Shown one piece after another: positions 15,681 to 23,511 of a stretch of 64,000 nt of DNA. Within the stretch, counting starts at the first letter, position 1; every line of letters begins with the position of its first letter. The stretch is from Renibacterium sp043789415 (GTDB lineage Bacteria > Actinomycetota > Actinomycetes > Actinomycetales > Micrococcaceae), in NCBI RefSeq assembly GCF_043789415.1, contig NZ_JBDLLW010000001.1, forward strand, positions 1,240,001-1,304,000, read 5' to 3'. The notes below the pieces were generated by a model. That model was not told the DNA's origin and searched no databases. It saw only the letters and a list, made by a program, of their open reading frames with translations. Position numbers and translations under genes: made by a program.

Positions 15681-15690
15681 ATCCTAGGAT
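15681..15690. promoter_or_regulatory. palindromic bidirectional -10 element ATCCTAGGAT
   Basis: The perfect 10-bp palindrome gives TAGGAT on both strands. Each copy is followed by exactly 6 nt and then a start codon: ATG 15674 on the minus strand and GTG 15697 on the plus strand. Both transcripts would start on the first base of the start codon. Confidence 0.65.
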
Positions 15691-15696
15691 GTTCAG

Positions 15697-16113
15697 GTGA
15701 GCGAAATCTTTCTGCAGAAATTCCGCGATTTACTTCCCAACTACCTCTCCGAGCCCTGGCAGGAAGAAGACGGGCTCTCCGAAGCCGAGTTGAACGCTGA
15801 ACTGGCTACCGACGTCCCCCAGGCCCTGCGCGAGTTCTACTTGGCGCTCGGCAACTCCGAGCTGATGGAGGCGTATCACTTCTTCTGGGATCCGGACGAG
15901 CTGGAAGTCGAAGACGGCTTCTTGCTGTTTCTTGAGGACGAAGAAGAGCTCTACACCTGGGGCATCAAAGCCGATCAGATCGATGTTCCGGATCCGTTGA
16001 TCTGGCGGCGCAGCAACGCCAAGGGCAGCTGGGTCTGCGAAGAAGGCACCTTCAGCGAATTCGTGCTGGATTACTTCGACTGGGTGCTCAGCGATGACGA
16101 CGAAGACGAGTAG
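15697..16113 (+). CDS. SMI1/KNR4 family protein
   Basis: 138 very acidic residues with the SMI1/KNR4 pattern (DVPQALREFYLALGNSELM, then a strand-rich core). Bacterial members often serve as immunity proteins for polymorphic toxins, but no toxin gene lies beside it, so it may be an orphan or have another binding role. The GTG start is fixed by the divergent promoter and lacks a Shine-Dalgarno. The C-terminus is a run of Asp/Glu. Confidence 0.75.
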   Translation: MSEIFLQKFRDLLPNYLSEPWQEEDGLSEAELNAELATDVPQALREFYLALGNSELMEAYHFFWDPDELEVEDGFLLFLEDEEELYTWGIKADQIDVPDPLIWRRSNAKGSWVCEEGTFSEFVLDYFDWVLSDDDEDE

Positions 16114-16152
16114 CTCGCGGCAAGACGATAAACGGGAAGGCTATAAAGAAGA

Positions 16153-17271
16153 CTAAAGTTCGCGGTGCACCACGGCGTGTGCGAAGCTGCTCAACGCGGA
16201 TTTGACGACGCCCTCGGGCAACGGCGCTAGAGCCTGCACGGCGTCGTCAGCCCACTGCCGGGCTACCGCCCAGGATTCCTCGGTGACCGGGTGCGCACGC
16301 AGGGCTTGTACCGCTTCGGCTAGCGCCTCGTCAGAACTCAGATCGCCTTCCACCAGGGCCAGTACTTCAGCGGCCGAGGGGTCGGTGAGAGCCGCTTTAC
16401 GCAACAGCAGCACGGGTAGTGTGGCCACTCCTTCACGCAGATCGGTGCCGGGTGATTTCCCGGAGACCTGCTTGAGCCCGGTCACATCGATCACGTCATC
16501 TGCCAGCTGGAAGGCCACCCCGACCTTCTCGCCGTACTCGACGAGCACGTTTTGCAACTCTTCCGATACATCGGCGAAGATCGCGCCGAGCTGCCCGGAG
16601 GCCGCGACGAGTGAGCCAGTCTTATCGGAGACCACCGAAATGTAGTGCTCCACCGGATCCTGATCGGGTCGCGGGCCGACGGTTTCGTGCAGCTGCCCCA
16701 GGCAGAGACGTTCGAAGGTCCGGGCCTGGATGCCCAGGGCCTTGGGCCCCAGCTCGGAGACCAGGATGGAGGCCCGGGCGAAGATCAGATCCCCGGTCAG
16801 GATGGCGACCGAGTTCCCCCAGACCTCGTGGGCGGTGGGCGCACCACGGCGGAAAGGAGCCGAGTCCATCACATCGTCGTGGTAGAGGGTCGCTAGATGC
16901 GTCAGTTCAACCACGACGGCGGCGCTGATCACTTCGGGGCGGCCCGGATCGCCGAGCTGAGAGGCCAGCAGCACCAAAAGCGGCCTGATCCTTTTGCCGC
17001 CGGCTTCGATCAGGTGCCGAGAGGTGGCATCGGCGAGCGGATCGGAATTCGCGATCGCCTCCCGCAACTGCTTCTCCACCCTGGCCAGCGAGGTGGAGAT
17101 CACCGGGCCGAGCTGCGGATCCTCGGCGATCTCCGCGAAAGCCGCGGGCAATTTGATATCCAGCGCGATAGCGCTCGTGAGCGGGTCCAATTCGACAGAT
17201 TCATGCACCCCGTGACCGGCGTGGGTCCAGGTGGGCTTGCCGGGTTCGCCCGGGATAACAGCGTTGCTCAC
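16153..17271 (-). CDS. polyprenyl diphosphate synthase (menaquinone side chain)
   Basis: 372 residues, an all-alpha trans-prenyltransferase that elongates allylic diphosphates with IPP. The first Asp-rich motif is in LYHDDVMD and the second in LADDVIDVTG; GGKRIRPLL binds IPP. The N-terminus has about 40 extra residues compared with typical family members. It is the last gene of the menG-menJ-synthase operon, and its GTG overlaps the reductase stop (GTGA). A role in making the menaquinone tail (hepta- to nonaprenyl) follows from this; the chain length cannot be read directly. Confidence 0.9.
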   Translation of the reverse strand: MSNAVIPGEPGKPTWTHAGHGVHESVELDPLTSAIALDIKLPAAFAEIAEDPQLGPVISTSLARVEKQLREAIANSDPLADATSRHLIEAGGKRIRPLLVLLASQLGDPGRPEVISAAVVVELTHLATLYHDDVMDSAPFRRGAPTAHEVWGNSVAILTGDLIFARASILVSELGPKALGIQARTFERLCLGQLHETVGPRPDQDPVEHYISVVSDKTGSLVAASGQLGAIFADVSEELQNVLVEYGEKVGVAFQLADDVIDVTGLKQVSGKSPGTDLREGVATLPVLLLRKAALTDPSAAEVLALVEGDLSSDEALAEAVQALRAHPVTEESWAVARQWADDAVQALAPLPEGVVKSALSSFAHAVVHREL

Positions 17272-18557
17272 GAGTTAACCCTAACCCGGCCATTGCTGGT
17301 AGCAGGAACCAGCTGTTCCAGCAGATGCACCGCCCGGTCGTTGAAATCGCGCCCCGGCGCTCCTGGCTGATCGGTGAGGTTCGCCATCAGCCGAACCACG
17401 AAGCGCATCAGCGGAGGCACCGGCATCCCGGTTTTCAGGGCCAATTGCATCACAGCGGGTTTGCCGATCAAGCCTGCGAACAACCTTCCCAGGGTGAAAT
17501 GCTTGCCCCAGAGACCACGGATGTGATCGGCGTAACCTTGCAGCGCGAAGTCGAACCCGAGCCGGGAGTTGGTCAGTGCGGCTCGCTCGATGAACTCAGC
17601 GGCGTAGCGCCCCGATTCCATGGCGTAGGAGATGCCTTCGCCGTTGAAGGGGCTGACCATGCCACCCGCGTCCCCGAGCAGCAAGAGTCCTGGAGAGTAG
17701 TGCGGCGTCCTGTTGAAGCCCATCGGCAGCGCAGCTCCGCGGATCTCCCCGAGCTGATTCTCAGCGCTGAACCCCCATTCCTCGGGCATCGCGGCGGTCC
17801 AGTCCCGCAGCACCTTGCGGTAGTCGAGCCTGCCGAATTCCTTAGAAGAGTTCAGAATCCCGAGCCCAACATTGCAACTGCCATCCCCGACTCCGAAGAC
17901 CCAGCCGTAGCCGGGCAGCGGCCCGGAGGGGCCAGCGAGTTCCAGCCAGCCTTCCATCCAGTCCTCTTCGTGGCGTGGTGAGCTGAAATAGGTGCGGACG
18001 GCGACGCCGAGCGGACGGTCATCGCGTTTGGCCAGACCGAGGGAAAGCGCGGTACGGGTCGAGTTGCCGTCCGCGGCGAGCACGACGTCGGCACTGAAAT
18101 CGAGCATTTCGCCGGTTTTCCGGCCATTGGCGTCGAGCACGGCAGCGCTCACCCCGGTGACCCGGCCGGCGTCGTCGGTGAGCACCGAGCTGACATTATG
18201 GCCTTCCAAGATCGTGGCGCCAGCACTCCGAGCGTGCGCGGCCAGTTCCTCGTCGAAGCCGAACCGGGTGCGAATCAGCCCGTAGTCCGGGAAATCACTC
18301 AGCTCCGGCCAGGGCACCTCGACTCGGCGGCCCTGAGCGATCAGCCGTAGCCCGCGGTTGCGCCGCCAGCCCTCACCGTCGTGCGGCAATCCGAGCAGTT
18401 GAATCTCCCGGACCGCCCGCGGGGTGAGGCCGTCGCCGCAGACCTTCTCCCGTGGGAAGTGCGTCTTCTCCAGGACGGTGACATCGATCCCCGCGCTGGC
18501 CAGATAATAGGCTGCGGTGGAACCTGCCGGACCGGCTCCGACGATCAGGACTTTCAT
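17268..18557 (-). CDS. menJ: FAD-dependent geranylgeranyl reductase family protein (menaquinone reductase-like)
   Basis: 429 residues with an N-terminal GAGPAGSTAAYYLA dinucleotide-binding loop, EKTHFPREKVCGDGLTPRA (the family signature) and LLLGDAGGMVSPFNGEGISYAMESGR near residue 290. Mycobacterial MenJ saturates one isoprene unit of menaquinone. The position between menG and the prenyl synthase supports the same role. The ATG overlaps the menG stop (ATGA). Confidence 0.82.
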   Translation of the reverse strand: MKVLIVGAGPAGSTAAYYLASAGIDVTVLEKTHFPREKVCGDGLTPRAVREIQLLGLPHDGEGWRRNRGLRLIAQGRRVEVPWPELSDFPDYGLIRTRFGFDEELAAHARSAGATILEGHNVSSVLTDDAGRVTGVSAAVLDANGRKTGEMLDFSADVVLAADGNSTRTALSLGLAKRDDRPLGVAVRTYFSSPRHEEDWMEGWLELAGPSGPLPGYGWVFGVGDGSCNVGLGILNSSKEFGRLDYRKVLRDWTAAMPEEWGFSAENQLGEIRGAALPMGFNRTPHYSPGLLLLGDAGGMVSPFNGEGISYAMESGRYAAEFIERAALTNSRLGFDFALQGYADHIRGLWGKHFTLGRLFAGLIGKPAVMQLALKTGMPVPPLMRFVVRLMANLTDQPGAPGRDFNDRAVHLLEQLVPATSNGRVRVNS

Positions 18558-19303
18558 GAAGAGCTAGTGCCTGCCCCGGCTTGTCCAGCACGATCACTCT
18601 TCACACCGGTCTCGGCTTTGAAGCCGCGGTGCAAGGCCACCGTACCGCCATTGAGATTGCGATAGCTGACCCTTTGCCAACCCGCGTCGCTGATCCACTG
18701 GGCCAGGTGATCCTGATCCGGCCAGGCCCGGATGGACTCGGCGAGGTAGCTGTAGGCAGTCGGATTGGAGGATGAGCGCTTGGCGATCGCCGGCAGAGCG
18801 CGCATCAGATACTCCGTGTAGACGGTTCGAAAAGGCCCGAAAGTGGGGTGTGAGAACTCAGCGATCACCAGTTTCCCTCCGGGCTTGGTGACCCGCAGCA
18901 TTTCCGCGATGGCTTTTTTCGGTTCGTTCACATTGCGCAGCCCGAAGGAGATCGTGGTCGCGTCAAAGGTGTTGTCCGCGAAGGGCAGCGCGGTGGCGTC
19001 CCCCGCGATGAAGTCGATGTCTGGCCTGCGGCGCTTACCGACCTTGAGCATACCGAGCGAGAAATCCAGGGCCACCACATCGACTCCGGCGTCCGCATAG
19101 GGCTCGCTCGAGGTTCCGGTGCCGGCGGCCACGTCGAGCACCCGCTGGCCCGGCACCACGCCAACAGCTTCGACCACGATCTTGCGCCAGCGACGGGTCT
19201 GGCCCAATGACAGCAGATCGTTCGTCAGATCGTATTTTGGTGCGACGTCGTCAAACATTGCGGCGACTTCGTCCGGACGTTTCTCCAAAGATGCACGGCT
19301 CAC
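18554..19303 (-). CDS. menG: demethylmenaquinone methyltransferase
   Basis: 249 residues, a class I SAM methyltransferase of the MenG/UbiE family that makes menaquinone in the last step. Motifs: MFDDVAPKYDLTNDLLSLGQTRRWR at the start, VLDVAAGTGTSS (SAM loop) and ISFGLRNVNEP. The start is GTG at 19303. A GGAGGG block directly before it is too close for normal ribosome binding; a degenerate hexamer GAGAAT lies 6 nt upstream. It is first in a three-gene operon and divergent from menF. Confidence 0.93.
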   Translation of the reverse strand: MSRASLEKRPDEVAAMFDDVAPKYDLTNDLLSLGQTRRWRKIVVEAVGVVPGQRVLDVAAGTGTSSEPYADAGVDVVALDFSLGMLKVGKRRRPDIDFIAGDATALPFADNTFDATTISFGLRNVNEPKKAIAEMLRVTKPGGKLVIAEFSHPTFGPFRTVYTEYLMRALPAIAKRSSSNPTAYSYLAESIRAWPDQDHLAQWISDAGWQRVSYRNLNGGTVALHRGFKAETGVKSDRAGQAGAGTSSS

Positions 19304-19380
19304 CCCTCCATTCTCGCAAATTCTGGGCGTCCCCGTGACCAGCTAAGCCCCGACGTTCCTGGACCGGTCTCGCTGACGAG

Positions 19381-19386
19381 TACGCT
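19381..19386 (+). promoter_or_regulatory. -10 hexamer of leaderless menF
   Basis: TACGCT, 7 nt before the GTG at 19394; no Shine-Dalgarno is present. Confidence 0.5.
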
Positions 19387-19393
19387 TGGACTC

Positions 19394-20704
19394 GTGCTAC
19401 GCAGTTTGACTGTCCCTCTGGCGGACTCTCCCACCCTGAGTGATGCCTTAGGCGAAGACTCATTGTGCTGGGTATTGCGCGATGAAGGAATGGTGGGGTT
19501 CGGCCAACTCACGGAGTTCCTGGTGCGTGGTCCGGGACGCTTTGCCGAAGCTCAGAACTGGTGGGCCACACTCACTGCAGAGGCCCTGGTGGAGAACCGG
19601 GTCAACCTGCACGGCACGGGATTGGTGGCCTTCGGCAGCTTCACTTTCTCAAAATTCTCGCGGCGCGATTCCCGGCTTATAGTGCCCCGGCTGGTACTCG
19701 GAATCCGGGACGGCGTCGCCTGGTTGACGCTCAATAGCTTCGAGGAAGAGCTTTCCGAGCGGTACGCCCACGCCGAATTGGCGGCCTATCTCGCTGCGGC
19801 TGAACGCAGCGGCGCCGCACGGAGAACAGCCCCGGAACCCACAGACTTCACGCTGAGCACGGGTGCCTTGAGTGAGGCCGAGTGGATGTCGGTGGTCGCC
19901 GCCGGGGTGCAAGCGATCAACGCACCCAGCGGGCGTTCAACCCCGATGCAGGAACCGGTGCAGAAGGTCGTGCTGGCGCGGGATATCGTGGCGCGCAGCT
20001 CGCAGCCGATCAACCGCGCCGTCGTGCTGAGCCGACTGATCGACAGTTACCGTGAGTGCTGGACCTATGGCGTGGGCGATTTCGTCGGAGCGACCCCGGA
20101 AATGCTGGTGGAGATCCAGTCCGGGGTGGCCAGGGCCAGAGTGCTCGCCGGCACCGTCGATCGCGCCGGGGCTCCGGAAGAGCAGGATTATGCCCGCCGG
20201 ATGCTGATGGACTCTGAGAAACAGCGCGAAGAGCACGATTTCGCGGTGAAATCGTTGGTCAGGGAGCTAGCTCCCTTTGCCGCCGACCTCTCGGTGCCGA
20301 TCAAGCCCTTCGTCCTCGAACTTCCCAATGTCTGGCATCTTGCCTCGGATGTCAGTGCCGAGCTGGCCCGGAATGGCAGTCATTTACCGAACACCCTGGC
20401 GCTCTTGGAAGCCCTTCACCCAACCGCGGCGGTCTGCGGCACCCCGCGCACCGAGGCCGGAGCGCTGATCCGTGAGCTGGAGCAACTCGAAAGGGGCCCC
20501 TATGCCGGTCCGGTGGGTTGGCTAGACGCCGAGGGCAATGGAGAATGGGGCATCGGCCTGCGCGGGGCGGTGCTGGAAACCGAGAATACCGCTCGTTTGT
20601 ACGCCGGATGCGGAATCGTCGGCGCCTCAGATCCGGAGACCGAGCTGGCTGAGACCTGGGCGAAATTCAGGCCCATGCTGCAGGCCCTGGGTGAACGAGA
20701 CTAG
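19394..20704 (+). CDS. menF: isochorismate synthase
   Basis: 436 residues of the chorismate-binding family; converts chorismate to isochorismate, the first step of menaquinone synthesis. Conserved blocks near the C-terminus include KVVLARDIV, ARVLAGTVDR, EHDFAVKSL, HLASDVSAEL, ALHPTAAVCGTPR and RGPYAGPVGWLD. The menaquinone context argues against a siderophore role (EntC/DhbC). The GTG start follows a -10 hexamer by 7 nt. It is divergent from menG, leaving a 90-bp control region. Confidence 0.92.
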   Translation: MLRSLTVPLADSPTLSDALGEDSLCWVLRDEGMVGFGQLTEFLVRGPGRFAEAQNWWATLTAEALVENRVNLHGTGLVAFGSFTFSKFSRRDSRLIVPRLVLGIRDGVAWLTLNSFEEELSERYAHAELAAYLAAAERSGAARRTAPEPTDFTLSTGALSEAEWMSVVAAGVQAINAPSGRSTPMQEPVQKVVLARDIVARSSQPINRAVVLSRLIDSYRECWTYGVGDFVGATPEMLVEIQSGVARARVLAGTVDRAGAPEEQDYARRMLMDSEKQREEHDFAVKSLVRELAPFAADLSVPIKPFVLELPNVWHLASDVSAELARNGSHLPNTLALLEALHPTAAVCGTPRTEAGALIRELEQLERGPYAGPVGWLDAEGNGEWGIGLRGAVLETENTARLYAGCGIVGASDPETELAETWAKFRPMLQALGERD

Positions 20705-20771
20705 CCCGGGCTTTGCATCACATTAAAGTAAATGCAGCCGCATTTGCGGGCTCTTTATGGCCCCACTGCGG

Positions 20772-20777
20772 TATAGT
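20772..20777 (+). promoter_or_regulatory. putative -10 box of the amino-acid ABC operon
   Basis: TATAGT, 67 bp before the ATG at 20844. No good -35 hexamer is visible at the usual distance. Confidence 0.4.
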
Positions 20778-20843
20778 TCTGGCCTGCACACCGTGCATTT
20801 CGGGGCTCGCACAAGGCACCTTCAGTTGAACAAAGGTAACTTA

Positions 20844-21773
20844 ATGAAAATCACATCCAAGGCACTCGCGAAGTCGTTCGCCATTCTTGCCGTCGGTGCC
20901 GTTGCACTGACTGGCTGTACCACCGCTTCACAGCAACAACCCTCCTCCAGTTCACATGGCTCAGCCAGCTTCGATCCGACAACCGTGGCCAAAGACGACA
21001 CGCTTGCGGCTGCTGTTCCCGAGGCCATCAAGAGCCGCGGCACCCTGATCATCGGCGCTGACACCTCCTATGCTCCCGCTGAATTCCTCGGTGGTAGCGA
21101 CGGCCGCACCCCCTTAGGTTACGACGTCGACCTCGGCAAGGCCATCGCAGCCACCCTGGGCCTCAAACTGGATGTGCAGACCGCGGATTTCAACGGCATC
21201 CTGCCCGCCCTGGGCAGCAAGTACGACCTGGGTATCTCCTCTTTCACGATCACTAAAGAACGTCTCGACGCGGTCAATATGGTCAGCTACTTCAACGCCG
21301 GTGTGCTCTGGGCAGTGGCTAAAGGAAACCCGAAGAACTTCAGCCTCGACGACGTCTGCGGTAAGTCCATCGGTGTGCAGACCGGCACCGTGGAGGCCGA
21401 CGATGTGACCGCGCGCTCCAAGAAGTGCACCGATGCGGGCAAACCGGCCGTCAATATCGTCAGCCTCGCCAAACAGGCTGATGTGACCACCCGCCTCGCC
21501 AACGGCGGTCTGGACGCGATGAGCGCCGATTCACCGGTGACCCGATACGCGATCAGCCAGACCGGCGACAAACTGGAGACCCTGGGTGAAGAGACCGACG
21601 CCGCGCAGCAGGGCATCGCGGTGGCCAAGAGCGACACTGCTTTCGCGGAGGTGATCGCCAAGGTGCTCAATAAGCTGATGGCCGATGGCAACTATAAGAA
21701 AGTCCTGGAGTCCTGGAGCAATACCGCAGGTGCCATCGACAAGGCCGTGGTGAACCCCGCGGCAGCCAGTTGA
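20844..21773 (+). CDS. amino-acid ABC transporter substrate-binding lipoprotein
   Basis: 309 residues. The lipoprotein signal peptide ends in LTGC, followed by a Ser/Gln linker and a family 3 solute-binding domain (GTLIIGADTSYAPAEF, GYDVDLGKAIAATLGLKLD, GVQTGTVEADD). It binds polar or charged amino acids; the exact ligand is unclear. The ATG at 20844 has AAAGG 8 nt upstream. The frame continues open to 20757, but that extension precedes the signal peptide and is not supported. It overlaps the permease start (TTGA). Confidence 0.9.
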   Translation: MKITSKALAKSFAILAVGAVALTGCTTASQQQPSSSSHGSASFDPTTVAKDDTLAAAVPEAIKSRGTLIIGADTSYAPAEFLGGSDGRTPLGYDVDLGKAIAATLGLKLDVQTADFNGILPALGSKYDLGISSFTITKERLDAVNMVSYFNAGVLWAVAKGNPKNFSLDDVCGKSIGVQTGTVEADDVTARSKKCTDAGKPAVNIVSLAKQADVTTRLANGGLDAMSADSPVTRYAISQTGDKLETLGEETDAAQQGIAVAKSDTAFAEVIAKVLNKLMADGNYKKVLESWSNTAGAIDKAVVNPAAAS

Positions 21774-22756
21774 GCACCCCTGCCACTAGTCCGGCTGCGA
21801 CTCCCGAGGGAGAATCGCAGCCGGACTGGATCCGAGCCCGCCGGGTACCGCACCCGGGCCGCTGGGTCGCCGTCGTCATCATCGTGTTATTGGCGATCGC
21901 CGCGGTTTACAGCGCGGCGACCAACCAGAACTTCCACTGGGATCTGGTCGCCACCTATTTCATGGATGTCCTGGTAGTACAGGGCGTCGGCTGGACGCTG
22001 CTGCTCACCGTCATCTCCATGGTGCTGGCTATTGTGCTGGCGCTCTTGCTGGCTGTAATGCGGCAATCCGATAACTGGATCTTCCGCTGGGTGAGCTGGG
22101 CCTGGGTCTGGTTCTTCCGCGGCACCCCGGTCTACACCCAGCTGACGTTCTGGGGCATGGTCAGTGTGCTCTATCCGAGGATCTCACTGGGAATCCCCTT
22201 CGGGCCTGAGTTCTTCACTTTCAGCACCCAGGACTTCCTCAACGTCTTCTGGGCAGCAGTGATCGGCTTGGGACTCAATGAATCGGCGTACCTCGCCGAG
22301 ATCTTCCGAGCCGGGCTGAAATCGGTGGACAACGGGCAGATGGAGGCCGCCGAGGCACTCGGCATGCGCAAGAGCAAGATCATGCTGCGGATCATCCTGC
22401 CCCAAGCGATGCGGGTGATTGTGCCGCCAACCGGCAATGAGACTATCGGCATGCTCAAGACCACCTCGCTCGTGCTGGCGGTGCCCTTCACCTTCGAGCT
22501 GACCTTCGCCACGAGCGCCATCGCGAACCGCATCTACTTCCCGATCCCGCTGCTGATCGTGGCGGCACTGTGGTACCTGATCATCACCAGCGTGCTGATG
22601 GTCGGGCAGTACTTCATCGAGAGGTACTTCGGGAAAGGCGTGGACAATCTGGTTCCGGCACCCGTGATGGCCACTAAGGCGACCGCTGCGGTGCACGCCG
22701 ATCCGGCGCCACCGACGGAAGTCGGACAGATCGTGCGGAAGGACGATGAATCATGA
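21770..22756 (+). CDS. amino-acid ABC transporter permease
   Basis: 328 residues of the HisM/GlnP type. A polar N-terminal tail precedes an inner-membrane core with five to six helices. The EAA loop (EAAEALGMRKSKIMLRIILPQA) docks on the ATPase, and FFRGTPVYTQL is the typical family signature. It starts at a TTG overlapping the binding-protein stop and overlaps the ATPase start by 4 bp, so the three genes form one coupled operon. Confidence 0.92.
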   Translation: MSTPATSPAATPEGESQPDWIRARRVPHPGRWVAVVIIVLLAIAAVYSAATNQNFHWDLVATYFMDVLVVQGVGWTLLLTVISMVLAIVLALLLAVMRQSDNWIFRWVSWAWVWFFRGTPVYTQLTFWGMVSVLYPRISLGIPFGPEFFTFSTQDFLNVFWAAVIGLGLNESAYLAEIFRAGLKSVDNGQMEAAEALGMRKSKIMLRIILPQAMRVIVPPTGNETIGMLKTTSLVLAVPFTFELTFATSAIANRIYFPIPLLIVAALWYLIITSVLMVGQYFIERYFGKGVDNLVPAPVMATKATAAVHADPAPPTEVGQIVRKDDES

Positions 22757-23511
22757 CCCTGGTACGCATTGAGGGAGTTCATAAGGTCTTCGGCCAGCAC
22801 CATGTGCTGCACGGCATTGATATGACCATCAAACAGGGCGAGGTTTCGGTGATCATCGGGCCTTCCGGCTCCGGTAAATCGACCCTGCTGCGCTGTGTGA
22901 ACAAAATGGAGTCGATCAGCGCTGGCCGGGTCTACGTCAAGGACGAGCTGATCGGCTACCGCGAGGTGAACGGCCAGCTGCACGATCTGACCCCGAGCCA
23001 GATCGCCGCCCAGCGACGCAATATCGGCATGGTCTTCCAGCGCTTCAACCTCTTCCCGCACAAAACCGCGTTGCAGAACGTGATGGAAGCCCCGATTCAG
23101 GTGAAGGGCCTGGCGAAATCCCAGGCTCAGGCCAAAGCTCTGGAGCTGCTGGACCAGGTCGGGCTGGCTGATCGTGCCGGGCACTATCCGGCACAGCTCT
23201 CCGGCGGACAGCAGCAGCGGGTGGCGATCGCCCGGGCGCTGGCCATGGAGCCCGAGCTGATGCTCTTCGACGAGCCCACCTCGGCGCTCGACCCGGAGCT
23301 GGTGGGCGATGTGCTCCAGGTGATGAAGGACCTCGCTAAATCCGGGATGACCATGATGGTGGTGACCCATGAGATCGGTTTCGCCCGCGAAGTGGGTGAC
23401 ACGCTGAGCTTTATGGACGGCGGTGTGGTGGTCGAGTCCGGCGATCCGCGTGAGTTGATCGCCCATCCGAAGCACAACCGGACCAGGGAGTTTCTCAGCC
23501 GGGTGCTCTAG
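22753..23511 (+). CDS. amino-acid ABC transporter ATP-binding protein
   Basis: 252 residues, GlnQ/HisP type. Walker A GPSGSGKST, Q-loop MVFQRFNLFPH, signature LSGGQQQRVAIARAL, Walker B LMLFDEPTSALDPE and H-loop VVTHEIGFARE. It is the last gene of the importer operon and ends 4 bp inside the convergent menD. Confidence 0.95.
   Translation: MTLVRIEGVHKVFGQHHVLHGIDMTIKQGEVSVIIGPSGSGKSTLLRCVNKMESISAGRVYVKDELIGYREVNGQLHDLTPSQIAAQRRNIGMVFQRFNLFPHKTALQNVMEAPIQVKGLAKSQAQAKALELLDQVGLADRAGHYPAQLSGGQQQRVAIARALAMEPELMLFDEPTSALDPELVGDVLQVMKDLAKSGMTMMVVTHEIGFAREVGDTLSFMDGGVVVESGDPRELIAHPKHNRTREFLSRVL

Noticed and set aside
22534..23475. 313-codon minus-strand frame opposite the amino-acid ABC ATPase
   Set aside because: The plus-strand gene has all ABC motifs and is coupled to its operon.
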